64,000 nucleotides of DNA from Collybia mongolica (taxonomy: Eukaryota; Basidiomycota; Agaricomycetes; Agaricales; Clitocybaceae): contig JAAXNY010000001.1 in NCBI GenBank assembly GCA_013420905.1, positions 6,820,001 through 6,884,000 of the forward strand, read 5' to 3'. Numbering within the stretch: position 1 is the stretch's first letter; each line of letters begins with the position of its first letter. The notes below the pieces were generated by a model. It did no database searches. It saw nothing but the letters and a program-made list of their open reading frames with translations, and was not told where the DNA came from. The position numbers and the translations under genes are program-made. Below, piece by piece: positions 10,659-23,513 of this stretch.

Positions 10659-13600
10659 ATGGCTCACAGACCTTCAGCGTTTCCAAAGGCAATATCCCAC
10701 CCGAATGAGGAACGTCCACCACCAGTTCCTATTCCCATTCATCGCGCCCGAGGAATGGGGGAGCGTTCATTCTCCGTCCCCCCTGGCCGCCATCGAACTT
10801 CAAGCGATATTCGATCCAAGGAGCTTCTGGTGGAGACATCCTTGGATCTGACGGGACTCCTACAGCGCTCGGGACCATCCGTCGTGAAGACAAGGACAGG
10901 AAGCGTGTTGTCGAGAGGATTCATTTTAAAGACGGATCATTATCCATCAGGCGCGTCCCTTCCCACTTATAACCTTCGAATGTCTGTTTACAATGGCAAC
11001 AGGGAGGGCCCTCGATTTGGACCTCAATGTTCACGGCGCCCCAAACTTCAGGGCACCCCGACAGGGAGATTTCAATGTCTTTGGTGCCGCTCAGCCCCGA
11101 ACACAAGGTCTTAAAGCTATTCTATCTGTCCTTCGGTGTCGACCTGGAACTCCAAACCCCTCCCACGTCGTGTGGTTTTCGACGCGAGAGGAACCTATCG
11201 GTGCGTCTTATGTTTGCGAAGCGGATGAGTTTAGAGGCAGGTTACAAAGAGTAATAAGAAAAATCAACTTATGAGTTTGATGCGTTTCTCTTTTCATGAC
11301 TACTCGATGCCGCTCTCGCACAATGTAAATCGTGTGGATCTTGAACCTACCTTTTTCTATGCAGTATACATCTCCGGTCGTCCGTTTGTGCTGCGAGACG
11401 CTTCTGAACCAAGACGGACCCTACCACTTTCTGACCGCGCGGAAAACCTCGAAGCCATCGAAAACCGACTAAAAAATGACATATTGCAAGAAGCAACCAG
11501 GTATGTCCAGGTAGCTGCAGGATATCATGCTCAGTTCACAACCCTTGCCTAGATATGGTGGCCTTGTGCTGACACACAATGAAATGGGCGAGTTCCGTCT
11601 CAATGTGTACAATCGCCAACTAATTTTCTCTGAAGCCGCGGACAGAGGCGAAGGTGCGATATTGCCGACGTGGACCGCTGTTGACAGTGGAAATGTCAAG
11701 ACGTCCAGAGAGCTTTGGGAGTACATGAAATCGGAAGGTTGGAACGTGGATGTGAGTATATCATTGCTCTGCAGGTCTCACCGATAATATGTTTGAATTG
11801 ATGAATTGACTCGCACTAGTATCATCGGTAATTGCCCTCTTTTACGTGCCATACCTATCTTGACCTTCTCTAGAATACCCATTTCTCCAGATCGGCCCAT
11901 TGAAGCAAGTCATCTAAACTGCAGTATCGCCTGCGCTGACAATAAATTTAATCAAGGATAACTATCTAGACGCTTATGTTCGCGTTATCCAAGCAACTGA
12001 TCCGCTTACTACCGCGCTAGTCTTTTCTTGTGGCATGGGTGCCGTCCGCACAACCTTCGCCATGGTCGCAGCCTCCCTCGTACGGCGAAAGCAACTCATC
12101 TCACGAGGGATGCCAGATCCTTACGCGACCAAGGCGCCTGGGATGGGCAATTCGTCCATCTCCCCAAGTCCAGGCACTAATACGGTGCGATTATCATATT
12201 TCTGTCGTCTTCAGAGTTACTCACTTCTACCCAAACAGCCAACGACAACGGTGAGCAAATTCAGATGTTAATCAAACTGTACATGACTTTGTACAGCAAA
12301 CGGAATCTCGTATTATTTTGGCCCTCGAACAAGTCAGCGCCCAACAAGAACTCAGCAAGTCTCTTCTCCGGTTAACTTACCTGTTGCAACAAAGTACGTC
12401 TGTTCAGAGAAATTATTTTGAAGCCAATAACGCTTTGTGCATAGGCCTCCAGAACAAAAATTCCCAGTCCGCCATTGAACTCCTCATGGCGCAGCCTGCA
12501 CTGTTGGAGAATCTCCGCAAAGCACATATGGGCAACTATGGAGTAATCCTCAGTCTACTGGGCTGCTTAGACCACGGACTTCAAGCCAAAAAACTGGTGG
12601 ATCGTATCATTGATGCCAGTGTGTGGTGATTATAAACTCTGTACGGATTGGGAACTTATATGTCGTTTGGATAGCTGACCAAGTGACCAACTTGCGAGAG
12701 GATATTCTGGTTCACAGACTCAAGTACTCGATGACTAGTATGGAAGAAGAACAAGGCGAAGTCTATCTTAGAAAAGCCGTCAAAGCATTAGAAAAATAGT
12801 GCGTAGCACTTCGGTATTTGGGTGGGTAAGGTCTAACTATCTCCTTACCTAGTTTTTTTATGATCGCGTTCGCAAGCTACGTTGATGATAGTTCAGAAGA
12901 CTTTGCCCAGAGTTTCTCTGATTGGCTCAAGGTTTGTGCAGGCTTTCCCCAATAAACCTTTGGCTAACGATACAATCCACAGGCAAGAACTGAAATATGG
13001 AAGTAAGCGCGTTTACATGCCTGGATGTACGTTCAGCAATTTTTAATAAGTTCCCTAGTCAAGTCATGTTCCTACGCAAGTCATACGGGTCACGCCTAAA
13101 TGTATTCAGTCCCGTAAACGATCTTTCTTCACTCTCGAAGTTTGGCCTCCAAGATCGATCCCTCGTTCCGGGGAAGAAGAATTATGTTGCAATTGCTGGA
13201 GGGCAAGTCCTGGGAGATGAATATTCTGACCATGTGGTCAAGGTGAAGAATATGTATGCCTACGGCACAAGATGCTTAACGACTCCCTATAGAATCGTAG
13301 CGGTATCATTTTGCGTGAAAGGTTCGCGGTTCAATCTTAATTTCGTGTCCGACAGCTCACCAGTTGTCGCTAAACAGCACCCTGCTCAAGTCAGATCAGT
13401 GGCTTCGCGAATCTCATCGCGTTGCTCATGCAGTTCGAGGCGCGATCAACTTCCGACAAGTACCTTCCTCCAAAATCTATGCTCTTGGTCAGCCTTCTCT
13501 GGAGGCAATTGATGAGGTGGTGAACCGGATTAAAGAGGCACACCCATCTGCCCAACGAGTGGTCTGGATTACCCTCCGAGAGGAGCCTATTGTGTATATT

Positions 13601-16600
13601 AACGGAGCCCCTTTCTGCCTACGAAGAGAAGGGTTCTCTTTGCGGAACATGAAAGGTTTCTCCATGTCATTATCTTTAGGTTTGTTTGATATTGACAGAT
13701 ATCATAAGATTATGGCGGCATCTCCGCTTCGCGTTTGGAAGTCCTCGAAGAGAGACTGAGAGATGATGTTATTGCGGAATTGGATGCTTTTGGGGGCAGG
13801 TAGGTATCAGAAACTCTGGGGTTCACCGATATTGATATACCACAGGGTCTTACTACACACCGAAGCGCCTGATGGCTCTGTTATACCTGTTTGGGAGGAG
13901 GTGACGCGGGAGAATGTTATGGTCTTGAAGGATATCATGGCAGCACGACAATCCACAGGGGGCATCGAACTCCAGTATTATCGCATACCTATAACTGCAG
14001 AACGACCACCAGACTTTGCAGACCTTAGTGAGCTGATCGAGGTAGTCTTACGTACGTCAACAAGCACCCCGATTGTAGTAAACTGTCAACTCGGTCGTGG
14101 TAGGAGCACTCTGGCATCCGTAAGTGAAATTCAATCCAACCGTTGATTTTATTGAACTCATCCCAGATCATTCTGCTCTTAATTCGACAATGGTTGGAGA
14201 TGCATCATCTCGTGACGGCACCTACCACACCTATGCACATTAAAAGGTCAATGTCGATGGTTTCTAACCCTCCAACCGAACTTTTCCCCACGAAAAGTCG
14301 ACATTCATACCAGGTGATCAATAGTAAGTCGTCCTACTTCTGTTTCGTTTCATTTGAAACCCATACTCGGCAGATCTCCTCAGGGTTGTCCGCAAAGGCC
14401 CTACTGTCAAGAATACAGTCGATGACGCAATCGATCAATGCTCTACAGTCTTCAACCTCCGTGACTCGATTGAAGAGTCTCGAACTCGGGCAGAGCAGGC
14501 CACGGACGAGAAACAGAAGCGAATGCATGCTCAGAAAGGTGTGTTCCTTTGTTATATCGCCTTAGAACCCCTCTTCATTGTATTCACAGGACTGCAAAAC
14601 CTTCGGCGATATTTCGAGCTCATCGTCTTTCAGTCGTATTTACAATCTACCGAACCAGACACAATGCAGGAATTTGAGAGTGTAGAGACTTACGTGAAGA
14701 ACAGGCCAGGTAGGCGCCATTGACCCTTACCTGTACACTAACAGACAACCCCCCGAAGTGATTAAAACGTTCGAAAAAGAACTTTTGGGCGAGGGTCTTG
14801 ATGCACTCAAACCCCTTGAACGAGCGGATGCGAAGGATGGGGTCGCAGACCCCGATGAGGTCACTCAAGTCGTCGTGAACAGATCAGGAAGCATACTATC
14901 TGCCTCAACTATCCTCAAAAGCGACTTTTTCTCCAATCTGCAGAAAATGGCCCTGCCAGAGTGCGTTGGTTGACCTCATTCATACACTTAAAGCATAACA
15001 ACATGAGTAGAAGAATCAAAGGGTCTCCAAATTTCCGCCGAGTTCCGCTAACACTGCGGCCTGTGTCGCCTGGTCTGCAGTCAGTCTCAGAAAAGGGGGA
15101 ATTCATGACTGAATATCTCGAAGATGGGAAGAAGGTGTGCGGAAGGTCCGTTCTATCGTAGACTGATATCGCATTCGGCTTATCGATTTTTCAAGTGGTA
15201 TGCCCACAGTGGAGGGGTAAGTATCTTGCCAGTGACCTTGATGGATTCATCTTACGTCATACTAGTTTCAAGCGGGCTCTGCAGAGAGTTGACGCTGGAC
15301 CAGGTGGCCAGAACGTGGTTTTCTGGACCTCCCTCAGAGAGGTTTGTTTTGTGGTCTTTTGTTAGTCGCTCACCAATGATTTCTACTAAAGGAACCAGTC
15401 ATCTACGTCGTAGGAAGGCCGCATGTCCTGCGCCTCGTTGACCGGCCTTTAGAAAACGTCGAGTAAGCATTTATGGTAGCGGTATTTTGCATGTGTCTCC
15501 ATACCAACGGGAATCAGAGCAACAGGTGTTACGACGGCTGTGGTGGAAGGGATGGAACAAAGTTTCAAGAAGGATGTCCTCCGCGAACTAAGAGCTGGAA
15601 ATGGGCGTATTTTACTCCACGATGAGGTCGAAGAACGACCTGGAGTATTTTCAATCATCCCTTTGTGGGAAACTGTATCGGAGAGCGACATTCTCACTCC
15701 GAGAGATGTCATCGACATGATCACGAAAGAGGGCTACAGGGTTCGTATTTCATTTGATGGTGTAGTTCTGCTGCTCACATATTCCTAGATCAATTACGGT
15801 CGTGTTGCTATCGTAAGTATTTGTCCTTGATGTAAAAAAATAACTGACTCGTTCGTAGACGGACGAACAAGCTCCTCTACCTGATGCACTTTCACAATTG
15901 CTCGACCGTGTAGCAGGAGGGTTGGCCCAGGCGGGAGACTTTATCTTTAACTGCCAAATGGGTAGAGGCCGAACGACGACGGGAATGGTGACAGCATGTC
16001 TGATATCATCAACGATGAATTGGGAAGAGGCAGAAAAGGCCTTAGAGCAGCATGATGTTATCGGAGAAATCTACGACACTATGGATGGTCCTTCGGAGGA
16101 AGAGGCATATCTCCAAGGCGCGAGTCATCTGACTGTACTAACAAACCTTGACACTGATACACCTTCAGGAGAGTACAAGACTATTCTACAGCTTGTCGGG
16201 GTCCTTTCGCATGGGAAAGTCGCTAAGCGGCTGACTGATAGAGCCATCGATTTAATGCAAGATGTTCAAAATCTTCGCAAAGCAATTTATGAGTATGTTC
16301 TGTCTCCAGTTTATCGCAAAAGCACAGGTGGCTGGCAACTTATTCTATTCTTTGCAGTTACAAGCTCAAGACTGAGGCATGTGAGAAGGGCAGCAGCAAG
16401 GAACGGAAACTCCGTCGGATTACTGTCAATTACTTGTAGGATTTCTTGTACAAACCGCCGTCACGATTGCTGATCCAATTCTCAACAGATATCGCTATGG
16501 AACTCTTATCGTTTTTGCTAATTACCTGATCGAAAGGCGAATCGCAAGCAGCTCTGAAACATTCCCCGAATGGCTTCTGGAGCACCGTGAAATCACCAAG

Positions 16601-16627
16601 CTACTCGAGAGGAACTCCCTGGATTAG
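10659..16627 (+). CDS. Paladin-like protein with three tyrosine-phosphatase-type modules
   Basis: Large gene with roughly two dozen short exons. Three similar modules follow one another, each with a GAPNFR/GxINFR-type stretch, a (W)xxxREEPxxYxxGxPxxLR stretch, a 'lll H xE' strand and a CX5R phosphatase loop. The loops are SCGMGAVR (12029-12049), NCQLGRGR (14084-14104) and NCQMGRGR (15952-15972), so all three keep Cys and Arg. This is the arrangement of fungal paladin homologues (PALD1 family), cysteine-phosphatase-fold proteins related to phytate phosphatases; substrate unknown here. I chose ATG 10659 (MAHRPSAFPKAISHP) because the frame upstream of it opens only with GTG. The protein ends WLLEHREITKLLERNSLD at 16627. 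One intron (11905-11956) uses a GC donor, and the first junction near 10950-11000 may as well. I could follow the frame through without a break, but exact exon ends were not all fixed. Confidence 0.85.
11905..11956 (+). other. GC-AG intron in the paladin-like gene
   Basis: The exon ends ...RPIE with GAA, followed by GCAAGT, the textbook consensus of GC donors, and the next exon opens after CAAG with GATAACTATCTAGAC (DNYLDAYVR). Using the nearest GT donors gives an in-frame stop or the wrong frame, so the GC donor is the best reading. Confidence 0.7.
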
Positions 16628-17111
16628 GCATTTCCTCGCAATATTAAAACCAGCATTTCTCATACATATATTAGTCAAGAATTGCTCAGCTTTTGTGCAT
16701 ATGGTCATGTTTGCCTAAAAAATGGAACTTGGATTAACCACCGGCCTTTATAATATCTGTGTAGAACCCAGAGAACAAATCACAGATGGTGACCGGGGCA
16801 TGGTATATCTGTCTTACACTGGCTTTTGTATGGGGAACAAGGTCCGAATGGTCAAGCGTTAGATTGGGGCGACGGCAAATCAAGATGATATACGATTATA
16901 GTAGTCTCGCGTAGGTAGACCAAACAAAGGAAGATGGTTGTTCCTTCTATGATTACAGTAGATCGATTAGATTGGTGGAGCATTAAGGTTAGGGTCATGG
17001 TTGTTAGGGGATCGCTTTCCCTTCGACTTCGACACAGTTTCCATCGGATTATCTAAATAAATGGGGTCTGGCCGTCTGCGTGCTTGACGGTCTTTGAGGG
17101 AACTCAATTGC
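16628..17111. other. Intergenic region
   Basis: Same-strand spacer between the paladin-like gene and the glycosyltransferase-like gene. I see no coding potential or repeat in it. Confidence 0.55.
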
Positions 17112-19291
17112 ATGGCTCCGCTATGCTTTGCCTATTATTGTTCTGGCCACGGTATGCCGCTATTGTTGCATCACCTTTAAGTTCCTAGAAGTTCTGACCC
17201 CTTTTCAGGATATGGACATGCAACTCGCGTGTCGGCATTCGCGTGTCACCTCCTCAGCCTCCCCCATGAAATAAAACCAAAAGTATATATCGTATCTTCC
17301 GCACCTCAACATGTCTTCTCCGATAGCATTGCTGGGGGTGCCGATTACCGTTACGCCGAAATAGACCCCATTATTGTTCAACCACTCGCGTGAGGGGACA
17401 GTGTATGCGTAGTCACTACCTAACGGCCTACTAACTATACACTCATCAGATATCGTGTAGACCGCCAGAAGAGCATAGACGTATTGAAGTTATTTCTCAG
17501 CAGGAAGAGCATTATTTTAGAATTCGAACGTCAATGGCTCCTAGAAATCGGGGCTCATGCTGTCCTCAGCGACGCTGCCTTCCTTGGTTGGTACGTTAGT
17601 TTCACCCTCCTGCCACTCATATCTCACACTCGTTAGTTCGGCGGCGAAGGCAGCGGGTATCCCGTCCATTTTAATTACGAATTTCACATTCGATTCAGTG
17701 TATAGCTATTTATCCACAGTCATTGTCGACACGCCCTACCACCAGGAACCCTCTCAGTTGACCCTTAACGCCTCCCCCACTGTCCATCACCAGTTTTCAG
17801 AGCTTACCGCGGACGTTCCAGTATCACCCAGTGATTTGGAGCCCCTTGTTGAGCAGATTTTTCAAGGTTATCGTTGCGCAGAACTTCTCTTTCTTCTCCC
17901 AGGAAACATACCAATACCCTCTTTTTGTGTATACCCACCCCTACCTTCTTGGGACTGGGTGGATGCGCAATCAAACATGTTCCATTCCAAGGTGAACCGA
18001 TCACTTTCGGAAGACCCATCGTCATGCCAATTACATCCTAGCATACCCTTCGCTAAATCTTCATTTTATCCTCAGAATGAGAGGCGACGGTCTATCATCT
18101 CGGCACCCCTTATCGTTCGTTCACCGAAATCAGCACCATCAGTATACATCCCTAAAGGCCGTTCCCGCCTTCTCGCATCAGTTGGGGTGCCGGTCGAACT
18201 TCACGACCCAGAAAGGACCAAGATACTGGTTGTGTCTTTTGGTGGACAGATTTTCCGAAAACCCAGTCGAAGTAGATCTCAAAGTCGGAATGGCAGTCGC
18301 GAGTCCAGCCCTGATCTTCCACCAAGGGATTCTTCGATCGAGACAATGGATAAGTTAGGTATCAACGGTCTAACGCCGGAGACATACTTGCCTCTGATCA
18401 AAGAGACGGAACCTCCATATGTCCACGATCTTAATTTAATATTATCGGAGCTCCAGCGCCCCAGTATACCTTCGGTAACCCCGCCTCGTCTTGCAACACC
18501 ATCTCATCTGTGGATTCCAGGAGCTCCGCCCGCATCTAAACCTGTTGTAGCCCCTACATCACCGGTCACTTTTGATATTCCCTTACTCACCACGATCCCT
18601 CCCACACCAAACGAGACAGGCTACTTCGACTTGGGGGAGATTGGGCCTGAATTCAGAGAACCTCAATTGTTACCTGACTCTTCATGGATAGCCATAGTTT
18701 GTGGTGTGTCAAAGGATCAATGGCACGAGGGGAGTGGAGATAACGACTCAGGATTGCCTGACGGATTTTTTGTCGCGCCTAAAGATGTTTACATGCCGGA
18801 CTTGACAGCGGTGAGCGATGTATTGTTGGGGAAATTGGTAAGCCTTCATTTTGTTCCGCCACTTACTAGGCGGCACCGTACTTATCGCAATAATCACTCT
18901 GCCCCAATTAGGGATATGGGACTGTATCCGAGTGTGTTGATTCGTGCACCCCCTTTGTGTATGGTATGATTTTGATGTGAACGTTATTGTCTTAAGCTTG
19001 TTGAGTTATCTTGCAGTATCACGACCACTCTTTATCGAGGAGCACGGTCTGCGCCGCTTGCTCACTCAAGAAGGTGTGGGAGTCGAGCTCTTACGCCAAT
19101 CATATGAAGCTGGCGATTGGGCTGATGCAGTTGAGGAAGCTTGGGTCAGGGGGAAAGGTTCAAAGGCAAAAAAGAGAACGAACATGGCTGCCGGCATAGG
19201 CATAGATAAGAGGGACGTCGAAGGAAGGAGGATGGCGAAAACCGTCATCGACTGGACTCTGGACTGGTGGGGCCCTGATAGTCGGGTCTGA
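17112..19291 (+). CDS. GT-B fold glycosyltransferase-like protein (related to the arabinokinase N-terminal domain)
   Basis: Six exons, 17112-17151, 17209-17389, 17450-17590, 17637-18837, 18912-18963 and 19017-19291, give 629 aa with all junctions in frame. The N-terminus (AYYCSGHGYGHATRVSAFAC, then VYIVSSAP) matches the nucleotide-sugar-free half of GT28/MurG-like proteins and of plant L-arabinokinase. The C-terminal part (GYGTVSECVDSCTPFVYVSR, then RPLFIEEHGLRRLL and ending TLDWWGPDSRV) matches the donor-binding half. A long Ser/Pro-rich insert (~residues 260-420) separates them. No GHMP kinase domain follows, so this is the transferase-like domain alone. Acceptor and donor sugar cannot be told. 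The glycine-rich GHGYGHA motif is created by splicing of exon 1 to exon 2. Confidence 0.82.
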
Positions 19292-19833
19292 TAACGGGGA
19301 CGGGTAAGAGTCACTGATAGACTTTTGTAAAGGTAGCGAGCGGTATGCCACTTTGTGTGACTTTATTGCTTTCCGAGGGCCGGTATTTGGATCGTTGTGT
19401 GGGTGAAACAAACGGGTTCCTTATCTTCCTTCCATGGCCGACCTGACGCGTGACGCTCAGAAAAAAAAAATAGTCAGATATTTCGACATTAGTCAAAAAA
19501 GTACAATTTTCGGCTAACTTTAAGCTAATTTTTACACAAATTTTCCCCGACTTTGTCGAAATTTCGGACTAGGAACCGATTGAACACGACTTTTTATTTA
19601 TTTATTGAGCGTGACGCCTGAGGCACGGACGTATATCCTTTGCTCGCTATTTTGAGGCTTTTCAGATCATTTGAACTTGAAGTTCCCATCAATTCAGACT
19701 CAAGAGACTGAAAACGGTAATCTATCCAACACGTGGCAATTTGACGTCACAATTGGGATGTCACGTTTTCGAGTCCTAAGAGGGTACGTTCCATTTCCAT
19801 TCCAAAGCTGTCGCTCGGCTCTTACCTTGAACC
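19292..19833. other. Intergenic region carrying a MITE
   Basis: Spacer between the glycosyltransferase-like gene and the amino acid transporter. A MITE copy occupies 19450-19615, about 220 bp before the transporter start codon, so it may lie in the promoter. Confidence 0.6.
19450..19615 (+). mobile_element. MITE family A, copy 1
   Basis: About 166 bp element whose ends read GTGACGCTCAG on the left and the near-reverse TTGAGCGTGAC on the right. Its interior matches, in reverse orientation, the element at 23089-23253 over nearly its whole length (shared blocks include TAGTCAGATAT, CGACATTAGTCAAAAAAGTA, TTTCGGACTAGGAACC). No coding capacity. No clear target duplication could be assigned. Confidence 0.8.
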
Positions 19834-22703
19834 ATGACTTCTCCCTCGCAGCCCGTGGCCATTAAGAGTCCTCGACTGGCCTCTACTGATGCTGCGGAGG
19901 GTACCTCAGCGTCACTTACTACACCAGTTGGCACGCCTGACTTTCGTGCACTTCGAGCACAATACGCAGGAACTCCCCCACCGCCTAATATCCCTCCAAG
20001 GGGCACCACCGCAATTCAACGCAATGGATCACCTGCAATCTCACTGGTGCCAACGTCAGAATCATCTCCACTTCGTTCCGACCCTCAGCCACTCGGTGGG
20101 ATCAGTGCCACAGCCATGAAGAGCTCGAACTCATCCGGAAACGGAGCAGTAACGCCACCAGTTGTTGACTTGGTCGAACTTCCCGACGAAGAGAAGGCCA
20201 AAGTTCTCCGGCGCCATCTAGTATCTAAGGAAGAACGGAAGAATGGCCAAGGAGAGGCAAGGTCAATTGCAGGATCTGACCTCGAGGTTCCACACGTTCC
20301 AGAAGTCGGGTCCTCCAGGCGCTCATCATCCGGCGCAAACATTGGACCTATGAGGGAAGATTCAGAACCATTTCCAATCCCATATCATGCACTTGGGGCA
20401 GATGTGACGTGAGTTTGATCTTTCACAAACATGGACCGGCTCTGAAAATTTGAAGACATGATATATACAAATGGCATGCAGACCAACGTAAAGTTGGCCG
20501 CGTCCGGTCAGTTTCTTTTGCGGGCCCCAGTCAGCAGCCCGAACCAGCTTTTGAACACATACATGAACCTGGTGGTTTTCGCCGAAATTATGTAATTTTA
20601 CGGGCCACGGAGCAAGGAGTCGAGGAGCCACGTATCCTCAACAACTTCATCGATTTTCTCTTTATATTTGGGCATTTCGTGCGTTCAATACTTATAGCAT
20701 CAAGTCCACATTGGTTCAAATACGTTGTTCATGACAGGCCGGAGAAGATCTTGAAGAGGATGATGACGAAGGCAGGGAAGAAGACGTTGAACGAACTATC
20801 ACTGGAACATCTGCGAGCGCTGCTACAGGTCTTTCTGGCTCCGCAGAAACTACGCCGCTACTTAAGAAAAGGAGCCGTTCTAAGTCTCGACCTCGGCGAC
20901 GCGGAAACTCGGTTGGACCGCATGGGAATGCAACAGTCACACAGGCCGTTCTTATGGTACACTCGGGGCCTCTGTTTGTGTTCTTCAAATACTGACATGC
21001 CATTATAGCTACTCAAGGCATTTGTAGGAACCGGTGTATTGTTCCTCGGAAAGGCGTATGTGACATACGCATGCTCAACTTCTGCCGCTTACTCGCCAAA
21101 ATTTACTAAGATTTTATAACGGTGGACTCTTATTTTCTTCCGTCACGTTTGTCTTTATTGCAATGATTTCACTGTACTCTTTCCTTCTTCTCGTGAAAAC
21201 GAAATTCGTCGTTTCTGGCAGTTTCGGTGGTATGTCGTTATTCCATTCACGTTGCTGTGAACTTTTTAACGCTGATATAACTCTAGAGATTGGAGGAGCT
21301 CTCTATGGACCGTGGATGCGTTACATCATCCTGGGATCAATTGTTGTATCGCAAATGGGTTTCGTTGCAGCATACACCATCTTCGTCGCCCAAAATCTCC
21401 AGGTGACAACTTTCTGTTTGGGACAGGCCTTATCTAACTGTTTCCCCTAGGCATTTGTGTTGGGAATCTCCCATTGTCTGAAACTCATCCCGGTGCAATA
21501 CTTCATTCTTTCGCAGTTGATTATATTCCTACCCCTTGCTCTCATCCGAGACCTTGCGAAGCTCAGTAGCACTGCTCTCATTGCGGACGCGTTCATTTTG
21601 GCTGGCCTTGTCTACATCTTCGGAAGCGAAATCAAGATTGTGGCAAGCAGGGGTATTGCAGATATTCAGCTGTTTAACTCTAAGGACTTCTCACTATTCG
21701 TTGGGTAAGCCTGAATTTAATCCCGGCGTAACTTGAATGCTTAAGACGGTGGACATCAGCACTGCAGTTTTCTCCTTCGAAGGTATTGGACTGGTATGTG
21801 CAGATCAGTTGTTTAATCCTATCAGTTTACTGATAGTATATCAAACCAGGTCATTCCCATAACAGATGCAATGCGCGAACCCCACAAGTTCCCCGCCGTT
21901 TTGACCGGAGTCATGGTGTTCCTTACGAGTACGACTATTTAACACAGTCCCAAAAAGTATTGCGATCTTGACAAAAATTTCACCTGCTTAGTACTTTTCG
22001 GGGGGGCTGGTGCATTAGCCTACATGGCATTTGGATCTGACGTCCAAACTGTTGTTCTGGTAAACCTCGACTCAGAGAGTAAAATGGTGCAATCGGTATG
22101 TTATGTCAATGTATGTCATCAAATTGTTTACGATAATAAAACCAAAAACAGGTTCAATTCATATATTCACTTGCCATCTTGCTCTCTGTCCCATTGCAGC
22201 TATTCCCTGCTGTTCGCATTCTGGAGAACGGACTTTTTACGCGTAGTGGAAAAGCAAATACTCGAGTCAAGTGGTACAAAAACATTTTCAGGTTCGCCAT
22301 GGTCATGACTTGTACCGGGATCAGCTGGGTCGGCGCTGCCGACTTGGATAAATTCGTTGCCTTTATAGGCAGTTTTGCATGGTAGGTTTCTTACAGGGCA
22401 CAACAAAATTTATCAGCTAATTAGAGTTGGTCAGTGTACCACTGTGTTATGTGTACCCAGCGATGTTGCATTACAAAGCATGTGCCTGCACTAGGAAGCA
22501 GAAGCTTGCAGACATTGCCATGGTCGTCTTTGGTTTGGCAGCTGCTGCATATACTACCACACAGACTGTCCGAGTTAGTAACTCCCCTCTTTTACACACG
22601 TTGTACTCTTCCCAGACAAATGCTGATAATCCCTGTCGTCCAGTTGATGCTCGAGCCTGCTGCAGGGCCTCCCAGGCTCGGGAGCTGCGATCCCCCGAAT
22701 TGA
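19834..22703 (+). CDS. Vacuolar-type amino acid transporter, AVT3/AVT4-like (AAAP family)
   Basis: Thirteen exons: 19834-20408, 20456-20678, 20738-20956, 21009-21055, 21111-21229, 21287-21402, 21451-21704, 21760-21793, 21850-21928, 21992-22095, 22152-22381, 22435-22573 and 22644-22703; all junctions are in frame and give 732 aa. The first ~330 residues are a hydrophilic, phosphorylatable-looking N-terminal domain rich in S, T, P and charged residues, as in yeast Avt3/Avt4. From LLKAFVGTGVLFLGKAFYNG onward come about ten or eleven hydrophobic helices, including SIVVSQMGFVAAYTIFVAQN, LALIRDLAKLSSTALIADAF, AVFSFEGIGLVIPITDAM and YVYPAMLHYKACA. Family members export neutral amino acids from the vacuole by proton coupling. 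The gene lies between inverted MITE copies (19450-19615 and 23089-23253). Confidence 0.9.
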
Positions 22704-23088
22704 TCATCCATCTACGTACAGATAGAATATATGTGCAGGTTCGTAATTTGCCCATCTCTCGGGCATTTTCTTGATGCAGCTCTGCAGCGCGGTAAGGGAG
22801 GACGGATTGATTGAAGATTGACATTCTTCGTATTACCCTTTTTACTATAATAATAGACAGCTTTGCTGCTCGTACAAGGCATGAAACAAATGATATTAGT
22901 TTCTAACATCATTACTCGGTTTTGGACTTGTTTAAGCTCGCTCTGTTCTATGTAGACCCACAACGATCACGGATCTCTACAGATCACAGTTGCAATGGTT
23001 GACCTTGTACACTCCTTTACCAATTACTCCTCAAACTCACCGAACCACTTCCCATCCTAAGATATGTCTCATTCAAATATGACCACTT
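22704..23088. other. Downstream region of the transporter gene
   Basis: Presumed 3' UTR and spacer. No coding pattern seen. Confidence 0.5.
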
Positions 23089-23253
23089 GTGACACTCAGT
23101 AAAAAAAAAAAAAGTTGTGTTTAGTTGGTTCCTAGTCCGAAATTTTGACATAGTCGGGGAAAAGTTACGTAAATTTCAGCTCAAAGTTAGCCGAAAATGG
23201 TACTTTTTTGACTAATGTCGAGATATCTGACTATTTCTTTTTCTGAGTGTGAC
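23089..23253 (-). mobile_element. MITE family A, copy 2 (inverted to copy 1)
   Basis: 165 bp element with ends GTGACACTCAG and CTGAGTGTGAC. Reverse-complemented, it aligns along its length with 19450-19615. Only 4 bp (ATCT) separate it from the next element, suggesting insertion of one beside the other. Confidence 0.82.
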
Positions 23254-23257
23254 ATCT

Positions 23258-23513
23258 GTGACACTCAGTAAAAAATAAAGTCGTGCTTAGTCAGTGTAAA
23301 CTCAGCAGTAATGACAAAGTCAATGAAAAGTCTTATAAGAGTCAATAAAAATGGTAATTCAAACTTATGATTTTGTCAACTTTCAATGTGGATTTGGCCA
23401 TTTGGGAGGAAATGAATGATTTTTAACTACTTTGGGCTGGCACTTGACCATTACATTTGGGTGATGTCAAAACTCGCGACTAAAGTTTGACTTTATTTTT
23501 TACTGAGTGCGAC
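23258..23513. mobile_element. MITE family B
   Basis: 256 bp element with imperfect ~25 bp terminal inverted repeats that begin GTGACACTCAGTAAAAAATA on the left and, read inward from the right, GTCGCACTCAGTAAAAAATA. The first 11 bases of the ends are shared with family A, but the interior differs, so the two families were probably moved by the same unseen transposase. Confidence 0.8.
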
